Shown here piece by piece: positions 1 to 6,476 of a stretch of 18,611 bases of DNA. Location of the stretch: NCBI GenBank assembly GCA_038207425.1, contig JBBQZU010000043.1, positions 1 through 18,611 on the forward strand, written 5' to 3'. Source of the DNA: JBBQZU01 sp038207425 (GTDB lineage: Bacteria > Bacteroidota > Bacteroidia > Flavobacteriales_D > Cryomorphaceae). Below the pieces are notes generated by a model. That model saw only the letters and a program-made list of their open reading frames with translations, ran no database searches and was not told the DNA's origin. The translations under genes and the position numbers were made by a program. Position 1 is the stretch's first letter. Every line of letters starts with the position of its first letter.

Positions 1-1
1 T

Positions 2-385
2 TTAAACCTTCCTTTAAATAAAGACACGAAATATTTAATAGATGAACAACAAATTTCTCTCATGAAAAATGGTGTAATGCTAATAAATGTAGCAAGGGGG
101 GGCATTGTAAATACCCAAGCAGTAATTAAAGGTTTGAAAACCGGCAAAATTGGCTCATTTGGAATGGATGTTTATGAAAATGAAAAAGGGGTCTTTTTTC
201 ATGATCTCAGTAAAAGTATGCTCGAAGACGATACATTAGCTTTGCTTACAACATTTAGCAATGTGCTAATTACAGCACATCAGTCCTTTTTAACAAACGA
301 AGCATTAGATGGTATTGTATCCACAACAATGAAGAATATAGATCAGTGGCAGAAAGACGGAAAATCAGTTAACGATATCAATTAA
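2..385 (+). CDS. ldhA: D-lactate dehydrogenase, C-terminal part (5' end outside window)
   Basis: NAD-dependent reduction of pyruvate to D-lactate in the cytosol, a fermentative redox outlet. The frame is open from the first bases of the window, so the gene starts upstream; the ATG at 62 is an internal methionine. Residues LNLPLNKDTKYLID before it match the part of the family that precedes the third D-2-hydroxyacid dehydrogenase signature, seen here as MKNGVMLINVARGG with its conserved Arg. The active-site Glu lies in DVYENE and the catalytic His in TAHQSFLT. The sequence follows E. coli LdhA closely over this part (MKNGVM, KIGS.GMDVYENE, ALT/ALD near the end) and stops where that family stops, so the 3' end looks intact. 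It is followed directly by mobile-element debris. A related D-2-hydroxyacid dehydrogenase with other specificity is possible; the LdhA-type DVYENE...FF motif argues for lactate. Confidence 0.88.
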   Translation, partial: LNLPLNKDTKYLIDEQQISLMKNGVMLINVARGGIVNTQAVIKGLKTGKIGSFGMDVYENEKGVFFHDLSKSMLEDDTLALLTTFSNVLITAHQSFLTNEALDGIVSTTMKNIDQWQKDGKSVNDIN

Positions 386-418
386 AATGCATAATAACGA
401 AATTACTGGTAACCACTG

Positions 419-770
419 ATTTTTCGACACATTAAGCCTAACCTGCACCCAATTTTCATCAATTTGCCCGCACCAGATAAAATTCGCGGTTCTGCCACCG
501 CAAATTCCACATTGCGTTTGCACGGCTTAAAAGTGATTTAAAAGACATTTTAAGGGTATTTTTAAGTGTATTCAACGGAATATTGAGCTCCAACACTCTG
601 TCAACAGATTTTCGGCTGGTCCATTTCAGGTATTTTTTGAGACCTGCGCTGAGCGTAGCCGAAGCGTTGTACGTTAAGGCTGCCATCAGAACATTTTTGG
701 TGGTCTGGTCTATTCCGTGGCTGTTTACCCTGCGCATATTTGTAAAATTGATCCCTGTGCCGAACACCGG
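419..770 (-). pseudogene. IS1182-like transposase 3' end, copy 1, with insertion
   Basis: Minus-strand frame 770-459 reads PVFGTGINFTNMRRVN..GIDQTTKNVLMAALTYN and LKKYLKWTSRKSVD, ending WWQNREFYLVRAN-type; this is the C-terminal tail of IS1182-like (DDE_Tnp_1 superfamily) transposases. The catalytic core is missing. The frame is truncated at about 770, where group II intron sequence begins. The untranslated IS end after the TGA (459 down to about 419) matches copy 2 and then breaks off before the GTTGTGCAAC end seen in the other copies. Compared with copy 2 (1894-2233) it has 24 extra bases at 643-666. Not functional. Family assignment rests on the C-terminal motif only. Confidence 0.75.
643..666. 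repeat. 24-bp REP-like insertion inside transposase fragment
   Basis: Aligning copy 1 with copy 2 of the IS1182-like fragment shows an exact match on both sides (tattttttgaga before, ttgta-gttaaggctgcc after) and 24 extra bases in copy 1 only. They contain GCTGAGCGTAGCCGAAGC; its reverse complement resembles the TTCGRCTNCGCTCAG motif that I know as a dispersed intergenic repeat in many Bacteroidota genomes. The insertion is in frame and adds eight codons (ASATLSAG) to the transposase reading. No target duplication is visible. Confidence 0.6.
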
Positions 771-845
771 TCAGTTCGCTGGCTCAAAAGGCGGTACAAG
801 GAAACTTCCGATTTATTTGAACATTGGAAATTGGTACAACCATAA
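771..845 (+). pseudogene. Group II intron reverse transcriptase/maturase, last codons
   Basis: A plus-strand frame reads SVRWLKRRYKETSDLFEHW and then KLVQP before TAA at 843-845. The pattern RW-(K/R)-rich helix followed by LF.HW close to the stop is typical for the extreme C-terminus of group II intron-encoded proteins. It lies 52 bases before a domain V, as expected for an intron ORF sitting in domain IV. Everything upstream of about 771 has been replaced by the IS1182-like fragment. Only about 24 codons remain, so the call depends on the adjacent intron RNA. Confidence 0.6.
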
Positions 846-975
846 GTATATTAACCGCGACAAAGAACATGAAGAGCCCCCGACATGGATCGGGGCAAGC
901 TGTGTGAAGGGAGATTTTCACGCACGGTTCTGTGTGAAGGCAGGGGTGAAATTCCCCGGCCTGACCTGATTATGG
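846..975 (+). ncRNA. Group II intron 3' end: domains IV(part), V and VI
   Basis: Domain V is nearly textbook at 898-929. It has the AGC catalytic triad (898-900), stem AGCTGT with ACGGTT, stem GTGAAGG with TTTTCAC closed by the GNRA tetraloop GAGA (911-914), and a two-base GC bulge (922-923). A GC hairpin precedes it (GCCCC..GGGGC, about 876-896), likely the base of domain IV. Domain VI follows: AGGC-A-GGGG (938-946) pairs with CCCC-G-GCCT (954-962). The exact 3' splice site cannot be fixed; it should lie between about 965 and 975. Domains I-III and most of the maturase gene are missing, so the intron cannot splice. Confidence 0.82.
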
Positions 976-1041
976 GCAAGTTTAAAAAACGACACAGCGG
1001 ACAGACACGAGAACCACCAAAGTTTAACTTTGATAGTTCTT

Positions 1042-1054
1042 GACTGACAAATAA
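1042..1054 (+). repeat. Left direct repeat around cupin gene (GACTGACAAATAA)
   Basis: It matches GACTGACAAGTAA at 1866-1878 in 12 of 13 positions. The two lie 824 bp apart and bracket the cupin gene, 109 bp before its start codon and 156 bp after its stop. Short enough to be chance; listed because a second lone gene in this window is bracketed in the same way. Confidence 0.35.
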
Positions 1055-1163
1055 TTTCTATTATTGTAAACAAAGAAGTAGAGACCAGCAACCACTTTAA
1101 AAAACGGGGCGACACTGAAAAGCCAAACGAGTAGGGGAATTTAAAAATTAAATTTTATACAGT

Positions 1164-1709
1164 ATGGACAGAAAAATCTTTTTAACAGCGACTGGACTTT
1201 TGGGATTAAGTTCTGTATTGAGTGTTCCGAGATTACTTGGACAACAAACCAAACTGGAAGAAAAATTTAACCCGATAAAAGAAAAAATTGTTTTCAAAGA
1301 CGAAGGACAAAGATTAAATGTACTTGGGGACAACATGGTAATTAAACTGACAGGGAAAGATACAAATGGACAGTTTACTGCAATCCTTCAAGACAATCCA
1401 CCAAACACTCAAATTCCAATGCACGTGCACCAAAACGAAGATGAAGTGTTTAGAATAATAGAAGGCGAAGTTGAGTTTACAGTTGGAGACAAGAAAACTC
1501 TTTTGAAAAGTGGCGACACAATATTTCTTCCAAGAAATATACCTCATACTTGGAAAGTAGTAGGAACAACGAATGCCAAAGTTTATTTAGACTTTTTTCC
1601 AGCAGGACTTGAAAATTTGTTTGAAGAACTAAATAAGTTGCCAGCAGGACCGCCAGACTTTCCAAAAGTTGCTGAAATTTGTGGACGATTTGGGATTAAA
1701 TTTGCGTAA
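1164..1709 (+). CDS. Cupin-domain protein with N-terminal signal/anchor
   Basis: A 181-residue single-domain cupin. Residues 4-22 are hydrophobic and look like a signal peptide or anchor, so it is probably exported. Cupin motif 1 is at about 82-101 with metal ligands H87, H89 and E94 in MHVHQNEDE, followed by G101. Motif 2 (GDTIFLPRNIPHTW) supplies H128, the fourth ligand. All four metal ligands are present, so it may be an active dioxygenase or isomerase; the arrangement resembles quercetin 2,3-dioxygenase-like small cupins, but the substrate cannot be told. The ATG at 1164 is the first in frame and gives a sensible signal sequence. The gene stands alone between two IS fragments, is visibly A-rich compared with the core genes, and is flanked by a 13-bp direct repeat (1042-1054, 1866-1878). 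It may have arrived as a single-gene unit. Confidence 0.85.
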   Translation: MDRKIFLTATGLLGLSSVLSVPRLLGQQTKLEEKFNPIKEKIVFKDEGQRLNVLGDNMVIKLTGKDTNGQFTAILQDNPPNTQIPMHVHQNEDEVFRIIEGEVEFTVGDKKTLLKSGDTIFLPRNIPHTWKVVGTTNAKVYLDFFPAGLENLFEELNKLPAGPPDFPKVAEICGRFGIKFA

Positions 1710-1865
1710 CGAAAAAATGTACTGCCACCAACAAGGTATTTGCCAACGCATTTCGACCGTAGTGTTTTACGAACTGTGTGTTTCGACCTTTGTTCAAAGG
1801 ACTTTTAGACAGCTATAGTTTAACTGAAACTGTAACGAATTGAACATTTATTTAATTTGCAATTC

Positions 1866-1878
1866 GACTGACAAGTAA
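1866..1878 (+). repeat. Right direct repeat around cupin gene (GACTGACAAGTAA)
   Basis: Partner of 1042-1054. It lies between the cupin stop and the end of IS copy 2. The intervening 1710-1865 holds no gene that I can support. Confidence 0.35.
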
Positions 1879-1893
1879 ACCAGCCCATAACAG

Positions 1894-2233
1894 CTGTGGC
1901 CGTTGCACAACTTCCCCAAAACCCGCTTTTTCGTCACTTTAAGCCCAGCTTTCACCCAAATTTCATCAATTTGCCCGCACCATATAAAATTCGCGGTTCT
2001 GCCACCACAAATTCCACAGTGCGTTTGCACGACTTAGAAGTGATTTAAAAGACCTTTTAAGGGTGTTTTGAAGTGTATTCAACGAAATATTGAGATCCAT
2101 CACTTTGTCAACGGATTTTCGGCTGGTCCATTTCAGGTATTTTTTGAGATTGTATGTTAAGGCTGCCATGAGAACATGTTTGGTGGCCTGGTCTATTCCG
2201 CGGCTGTTTACCCCGCGCATATTTGTAAAATTG
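1894..2233 (-). pseudogene. IS1182-like transposase 3' end, copy 2
   Basis: Minus-strand frame down to the TGA at 1966 reads NFTNMRGVNSRGIDQATKH, then LKKYLKWTSRKSVD and the tail NLWWQNREFYMVRAN. It is the same transposase C-terminus as copy 1, without the 24-bp insertion. After the stop, the IS end runs to GTTGTGCAAC (1902-1911 on the opposite strand) and on to GCTGTTA (1889-1895). On its upstream side the frame is cut exactly at 2233/2234, where a 148-bp element with inverted repeats begins. The DDE core is absent. Confidence 0.78.
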
Positions 2234-2381
2234 TGAGGTGGTCTAGTTCTACTGGACAGATTTCTATTCAAACATGGCTATCTTTGCTTTGAAACTTGCT
2301 TGGAAGGTTCGTCATTCTTTTCTCATTGTTCAGAAAATTAAGGGTTATTAATTTACTGTCCAAAAAAACGAGACCAGCTCA
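2234..2381. mobile_element. 148-bp MITE-like element with 26-bp inverted ends
   Basis: The left end TGAGGTGGTCTAGTTC-TACTGGACAG (2234-2259) and the right end CTGTCC...GACCAGCTCA (2356-2381) are inverted copies matching in 21 of 26 positions. The TGA...TCA termini fit IS3-family ends. The 96 bp between them hold no recognisable coding sequence, so this looks like a non-autonomous or internally deleted element. I see no target duplication: the left flank is IS1182-like sequence and the right flank is an IS4-type transposase. It therefore sits at, or caused, a junction between two other elements. Confidence 0.6.
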
Positions 2382-2393
2382 GTTTGGAGCGTG

Positions 2394-3035
2394 TTAGCCA
2401 ATTACAAAGAATACTCCCTGATCGTCTAATGATTTCATCCATTTGAAGTCGACATAACCCCGATCGGCAACCACCACACTACCCGATGGAAAATCTATTT
2501 GATGCGCCGCTTTCACATCGTGCCGCTTTCCGTCTGTTACATCTACAAAGACGGGCATGCATCCGTCGAACTCGAGTACGGTATGGAGTTATGTAGCGCC
2601 TTTTTTCTTCCGAAAGTGAGCCCAGTTGAATAGGCTTAAACAGAGATCAATCGTAGTGGAGTCCAGAAGATAGATTTTCCTTTTTGGTAAGAGAATCCGA
2701 TTTTTTTTCAATGTCGGCTCGAATTTATTGTGGAGATGGTAGTACATCGCTTCAAAAATCTTCCATGAACGGTGCTGGTTATTGTAGGCCAGACTCGATT
2801 TATTCATCGCTCGGCTCAATCCTAAATGGCTCAAATCGCCCGTTGCTGCGCGCATCCCATTGCATATTTCGTTTAGGCTGTTCGACTTCGAAAATTGGCA
2901 GAACACCATCGTCACAAAGTGTGTCCAAGCGTTGTTGCCTTTGGAGTGTTTATTGGATTGGTGCGCTTCGGCCAAACGGCTGCAAGAATCCTTACCGAAT
3001 TTTTGGAATATTTGTGCAAATAATGTGATATTCAT
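2394..3035 (-). pseudogene. IS4-type transposase, nonsense-mutated and C-terminally truncated
   Basis: The minus-strand frame starts MNITLFAQIFQKFGKDSCSR and continues with HSKGNNAWTHFVTMVFCQF, a strong match to the N-terminal part of a common Bacteroidota IS4-family transposase. The first catalytic Asp is in YLLDSTTIDLC and the second in VVVADRGYVDF. An in-frame TAA at 2589-2591 interrupts the conserved stretch between them (FRKKKGAT, stop, LHTVLEFDG); the frame then continues for 64 more codons to 2394. The C-terminal third with the YREK signature and the catalytic Glu is missing, cut near the MITE-like element. Not functional. Confidence 0.85.
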
Positions 3036-3038
3036 CGC

Positions 3039-3097
3039 GGGGTTGGTTTGTTTTGTATTTGAACTTTAAACGTACCGGATTTATCCGGGCCAACCCC
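3039..3097. repeat. Probable left end of the IS4-type element
   Basis: GGGGTTGG (3039-3046) and CCAACCCC (3090-3097) form an 8-bp inverted repeat just outside the transposase start codon, and a second dyad CCGGAT-TT-ATCCGG lies at 3075-3088. The outward sequence TTAGGGGTTGGCCCGG would be a plausible IS terminus, which would put the element boundary near 3097-3100. The matching right end is lost, so the boundary cannot be confirmed. Confidence 0.35.
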
Positions 3098-3355
3098 TAA
3101 TTTTTTCACCCTATTTCAAAACGTCTTGGACAGATGTGATATTTTTCATATAAATCAGCCTGCAAATACTTTATCTTTCTTCTGCTGTGGCTACAAGCCC
3201 GTAATTGAAAATCCTATAATATTCAATTTTTAAAATTGTATTGCCTTAAAAAATGGTTAGGTTTGAGAATTGGAAATTGACAGCGATTTTCGCGAAAGCG
3301 TTAAAACGTTCAATTCTAAGACTTATAAGTTTCTTTTATTGAAATAATACTTCCC

Positions 3356-3363
3356 TAAATTTG
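3356..3363 (+). promoter_or_regulatory. Bacteroidota -7 box (TAAATTTG)
   Basis: Matches the TAnnTTTG consensus of the Bacteroidota primary sigma factor, 28 bp before the start codon of the T9SS-exported protein. A TTG lies at 3339-3341 but at 14 bp is closer than the usual 19-21 bp, so the -33 element is weak. The rest of 3101-3355 is AT-rich and holds no gene that I can support. Confidence 0.4.
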
Positions 3364-3391
3364 CTCAATCTAATTCATATATTCAACCGAT

Positions 3392-4687
3392 ATGAAAATT
3401 AAAAGTACATACCTATTTGCTACAATGCTTCTCCTAGCATCCATAGCACACGCACAATTCCTAACCTGGGAAACCTTAAATACAGGAACCACCAAAACGA
3501 TTAACGATATTTATTTTGTGGATGCGGATACCGCATACATGGTTGGCAATGAATACCTCTTTAAAAAAACAGTGGATGGGGGAAATACCTGGCAGAACTT
3601 ACAAGTGCCAACCATCGGCGAGGCCGAAGGGGGAATTGGCGATATTGTAGCGGTAAGCAAGCAAATAGGCAGCCCCGCCGGTGGGCTTGGAACGGGGATA
3701 GTTCTAGTGTGGAAACAACCCCTGTTTACGGTGATCACATCTGATGATGGTGAAACCTATACTGAAAATTTTGGTTCAGATTCACCTGTTTGCGAAGCCA
3801 GTGGTTTAAACATTACACCCTTAAATGATGGCAATGGTTATGTTCGAATGACCGTATTTGGTAAAAGTTGTATGGATGGTGGCGCATTTACTTATTTTTT
3901 AGATGGCCCCTTTGGTTTTTCCGATAGTGAAGAAGACTATTTTGGTGATGGCGGTGGATATACCAGCATGGATGTAAACCCCACTACGAACAGTTTTGTT
4001 ATGGGCCATGAAGACGGCAACCTTTTAAGTCATAACAATTTATTCAACGAGCCCGATACCATTGTCTTGGATACAACAGGAGTAGGATTTGTGGCTTATG
4101 CCGGTAATAACGTGTGGTATGCTGCCACTTCCGACCTTTATTATAGCATGTATAAATCACTGGATGATGGGCTTACCTTTATTGTCGATCCTACTTGGGA
4201 ATCAACATTTCTCTATCCGCACTTCAGGGCGATGGAGTTTTTGGAGAACGGCATTGGCCTTGCCGGGGCACAAAGCAATGAGATTTATGGAGCCATTTTC
4301 GTTCAGAATGGAAGTGAATGGAGCTATTACAACGCTGATAAACCAATAAATACCGTTGCAATACTGGCAGATGGAACCGCATTTGCAGCAGGCGAAAATG
4401 GTCTATTGATGCGGACTAATGAACCAATTACCGTTGGTGTTAAAGAAATTGAATTAAATAATTCAATAGGTATTTATCCCAATCCCGCCAATACAGTCGT
4501 GCATCTATCTAATAAAGAGAATTCCATTATAACGGAAATAACGCTTATGGACAATTCAGGAAGGATTTTAAAATCGTATCCCGCTGAAAGTAACACACTT
4601 GATCTTTCATCTTTTCCCGCATCCTTGTATTTTGTGAAAATAGCCACAAGTAATGGGGCAGTGGTAAAAAAGGTTGTGGTGTTTTAA
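3392..4687 (+). CDS. T9SS-exported protein, YCF48/BNR-like beta-propeller
   Basis: A 431-residue secreted protein. Residues 1-21 are a classical signal peptide ending AHA, with Gln as the likely mature N-terminus. Residues about 25-70 contain a YCF48/BNR-like blade (INDIYFVDADTAYMVGN followed by KKTVDGGNTW), and the same Asp-box style returns at about 250-265 (YKSLDDGLTF) and near 330-345 (AFAAGENGLLMRTN), so the body is probably a beta-propeller. The last 75 residues are a type A T9SS sorting domain: YPNPA, then a DNSGRIL strand, DLSSFPASLYFVKI, and a C-terminal basic-hydrophobic tail KKVVVF. It should be exported by Sec, crossed over the outer membrane by T9SS, and released or anchored after cleavage of the tail. 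Ligand unknown. It is monocistronic and intact although surrounded by debris. Confidence 0.9.
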   Translation: MKIKSTYLFATMLLLASIAHAQFLTWETLNTGTTKTINDIYFVDADTAYMVGNEYLFKKTVDGGNTWQNLQVPTIGEAEGGIGDIVAVSKQIGSPAGGLGTGIVLVWKQPLFTVITSDDGETYTENFGSDSPVCEASGLNITPLNDGNGYVRMTVFGKSCMDGGAFTYFLDGPFGFSDSEEDYFGDGGGYTSMDVNPTTNSFVMGHEDGNLLSHNNLFNEPDTIVLDTTGVGFVAYAGNNVWYAATSDLYYSMYKSLDDGLTFIVDPTWESTFLYPHFRAMEFLENGIGLAGAQSNEIYGAIFVQNGSEWSYYNADKPINTVAILADGTAFAAGENGLLMRTNEPITVGVKEIELNNSIGIYPNPANTVVHLSNKENSIITEITLMDNSGRILKSYPAESNTLDLSSFPASLYFVKIATSNGAVVKKVVVF

Positions 4688-4782
4688 ACAACTCAATGAA
4701 GAAAGACATAAGGTTTGCAAATTGTGGATATCTGATCTTTGTTAATGGCTTCTCGTAAGATAGAAATATAGAGCAATTACTT

Positions 4783-4937
4783 TTACCTGTCTATCACAAT
4801 CTTCTCCTAATCACCCCTTCACTTATCTCAAAAGTCAAAAAATAGATACCAGGGGCAAGTTTGAATCAATCTCTGTTTTGACCGTCGAGAGTGTCTCAAC
4901 AATTTGCCCTTTTACCATACCAATTTGCACTCCCCGC
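4783..4937 (-). pseudogene. Decayed T9SS sorting-domain tail
   Basis: On the minus strand one frame reads GMVKGQIVETLSTVKTEIDSNL and the next reads LAPGIYFLTFEISEGVIRR, followed by IVIDR and TAA at 4783-4785 in a third. Restoring one base at two places joins them into a type A T9SS C-terminus: a GQIVETL strand, TEIDSNLAPGIYFLTF, and a basic tail KIVIDR. Nothing convincing continues upstream beyond about 4940, so only the tail of a former exported protein remains. It lies tail-to-tail with the intact T9SS gene. The remaining parts of 4688-5148 show nothing I can name. Confidence 0.55.
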
Positions 4938-5139
4938 AAAAAGCAAAATGTTGTAGAGAAGGTTTTTATCCTTTGAAAGTTCGGATTTACATGGCACTTT
5001 TATGTTTTTGATCTTTTTTCTTTTTTATCGATATCACCATGTAGTCAACAATATCCTCCTTCATTCTTCTATAATTCCACGACATAAACACAAAATCTTA
5101 TACCAGACCCATTAATCTTTACCGCCCCAAATTTTCTAG

Positions 5140-5640
5140 CCTTTAGAATTGTGGGATAACAACAACATTGACTTCTTCAAGCAAACATTGGTAAACGACA
5201 GATTGACAGACGAACTTATTTATCAATCAGTAAAAAAACGGATAGCATTGAACCAAGCCATTGACCAAACATTAAAAGGCAAAGAAATGAGAATGCCTGA
5301 TGGCATATACTTTACAGAAAAGGACGGAGCGAGAAGAACAGAGATAAGAATAAAATGGTGGGAAAATCCTTCTGAAATGACTTACAAATCAATTAGCGTT
5401 GAACCAATTGAAAATTTACCGGAACAACCAATCAAAGTTTCAGAATCAAAATCAAATGAGTATTATCAAAGTAAAGCCAAAAAAGTTTTCTTTGGTCATT
5501 ATTGGTTAAAAGGAGAACCATCATTATACAAGCAAAATATTTGTTGCTTAGATTACAGTATTGCAAAAGACGGAAAACTTGTAGCATACCGCCTTAATGG
5601 AGAAAACAAATTGGACAAAAGCAACTTAACATATGTTTGA
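5140..5640 (+). pseudogene. Metallophosphoesterase gene, 3' part only
   Basis: The frame carries about 165 residues that match the C-terminal half of a calcineurin-like metallophosphoesterase family (diadenosine tetraphosphatase/PrpE-like). Supporting motifs are WDNNNIDFF, RLTDELIYQ, RIKWWENP and, near the end, KKVFFGHYWLKGEP and CLDYSIAKDGKLVAYR; the late GHYW His is a metal ligand of the family. The N-terminal half with the metal-binding D-x-H and GNHD motifs is missing: an in-frame stop lies at 5137-5139, and there is no ATG before the conserved region (the first possible start is TTG at 5149). I read this as a 5'-truncated remnant, A-rich and unrelated to its neighbours. A short expressed protein cannot be excluded but would lack the catalytic centre. 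Confidence 0.65.
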
Positions 5641-6013
5641 AAGAATTACATCACATAACAACCAAGCTTTAGTTCGGCCTGATGTGCCTAGAATGAAACC
5701 GCTGTTGCACGGAACCGGGTGTAATCAAGGCGAGACTTTTTATCCTTGGCTACAGCGGCACTTTGTTGGTCGCTCAAAAGTGAGAATTCCCATTAGAACC
5801 CAATTAGGCTTTAAGACAATGATTCCGTTTCGTCCATTTTTCAAAGTCAACCATAAGCACTTTCTGATTTGTCGGTATCATATACAGGATAATAAGGTCA
5901 TGAGCTATTTAGTCCCTTCAAAAAAATTTACCTTCATGCCCTGAAAACTCCTGATTCCGAAATTTTTTATTCTGGTTTCAAATTATCCAACTCTCAACAT
6001 TATCCTGACAAAG
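5641..6013. other. Gene-free stretch before the lipoprotein-pfkA pair
   Basis: There is an open frame at 5633-5944 on plus, but its composition and lack of recognisable motifs do not support a gene. An inverted repeat CCGCTGT/ACAGCGG lies at 5699-5705 and 5752-5758, 46 bp apart. I see no clear -7 box before the gene at 6014. It looks like the border between decayed and intact DNA. Confidence 0.4.
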
Positions 6014-6475
6014 ATGAACAGACTTCTTATTTTTCTCGCTGTGCTGGTTTTCGCCATTGGCTGTGGCAACCCAAGTGATGGCACCCATGAACAAAGCCAA
6101 GACCATGCTGACCACGACCACGATAGTGAGCACGGCTCTCATAATAGCACTCTTAGCCTCAATAGCGGAGCAAAATGGCAGGTAAATTCTGAAATGATGG
6201 TTTTCGTAGCCGAATCAGAAAAACTGGCGTTCAGTTTTGAGCCGGGATCTGAAAGCGACTACGCATCACTCGCTAAGAGCCTTGATGAAAATAAGAATCA
6301 ACTCATCGTAAACTGCACAATGAAAGGTGCATCACATGACGCCCTGCACCTTTGGCTGGAGCCATATATGGATGGGCTGCTCCTTCTGGCAAATGCCCAA
6401 ACCGAAAGCGAAAAGGCCGCGGCACTCGACGGCGTAAAAAAATCATTTGAGTCCTTCCACCTTTATTTCGAGTAA
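6014..6475 (+). CDS. His/Asp-rich lipoprotein upstream of pfkA
   Basis: A 153-residue predicted lipoprotein with a hydrophobic signal (residues 3-16) and the lipobox cysteine at C17 (AIGC). Directly after the anchor, residues about 24-44 are packed with His, Asp and Glu (DHADHDHDSEHGSHN), a likely divalent metal-binding linker. The rest (about 47-153) is a soluble domain that I do not recognise by name; it starts GAKWQVNSEMM and ends in a helical stretch ESEKAAALDGVKKSFESFH. Its stop codon is one base before the pfkA start codon, so the two are surely cotranscribed and probably translationally coupled. The protein would sit at the cell envelope while PFK is cytosolic, so a direct partnership is not obvious. 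Function unknown; a metal-sensing or metal-scavenging role is only a guess from the His-rich stretch. Confidence 0.85.
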   Translation: MNRLLIFLAVLVFAIGCGNPSDGTHEQSQDHADHDHDSEHGSHNSTLSLNSGAKWQVNSEMMVFVAESEKLAFSFEPGSESDYASLAKSLDENKNQLIVNCTMKGASHDALHLWLEPYMDGLLLLANAQTESEKAAALDGVKKSFESFHLYFE

Positions 6476-6476
6476 A

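Noticed and set aside
583..969. 128-codon plus-strand open frame
   Set aside because: It runs antisense through the transposase fragment and then across the intron domain V, so it cannot be one gene.
5633..5944. 103-codon plus-strand open frame after the metallophosphoesterase fragment
   Set aside because: No recognisable motif, unusual composition, overlaps the previous stop and has no promoter.
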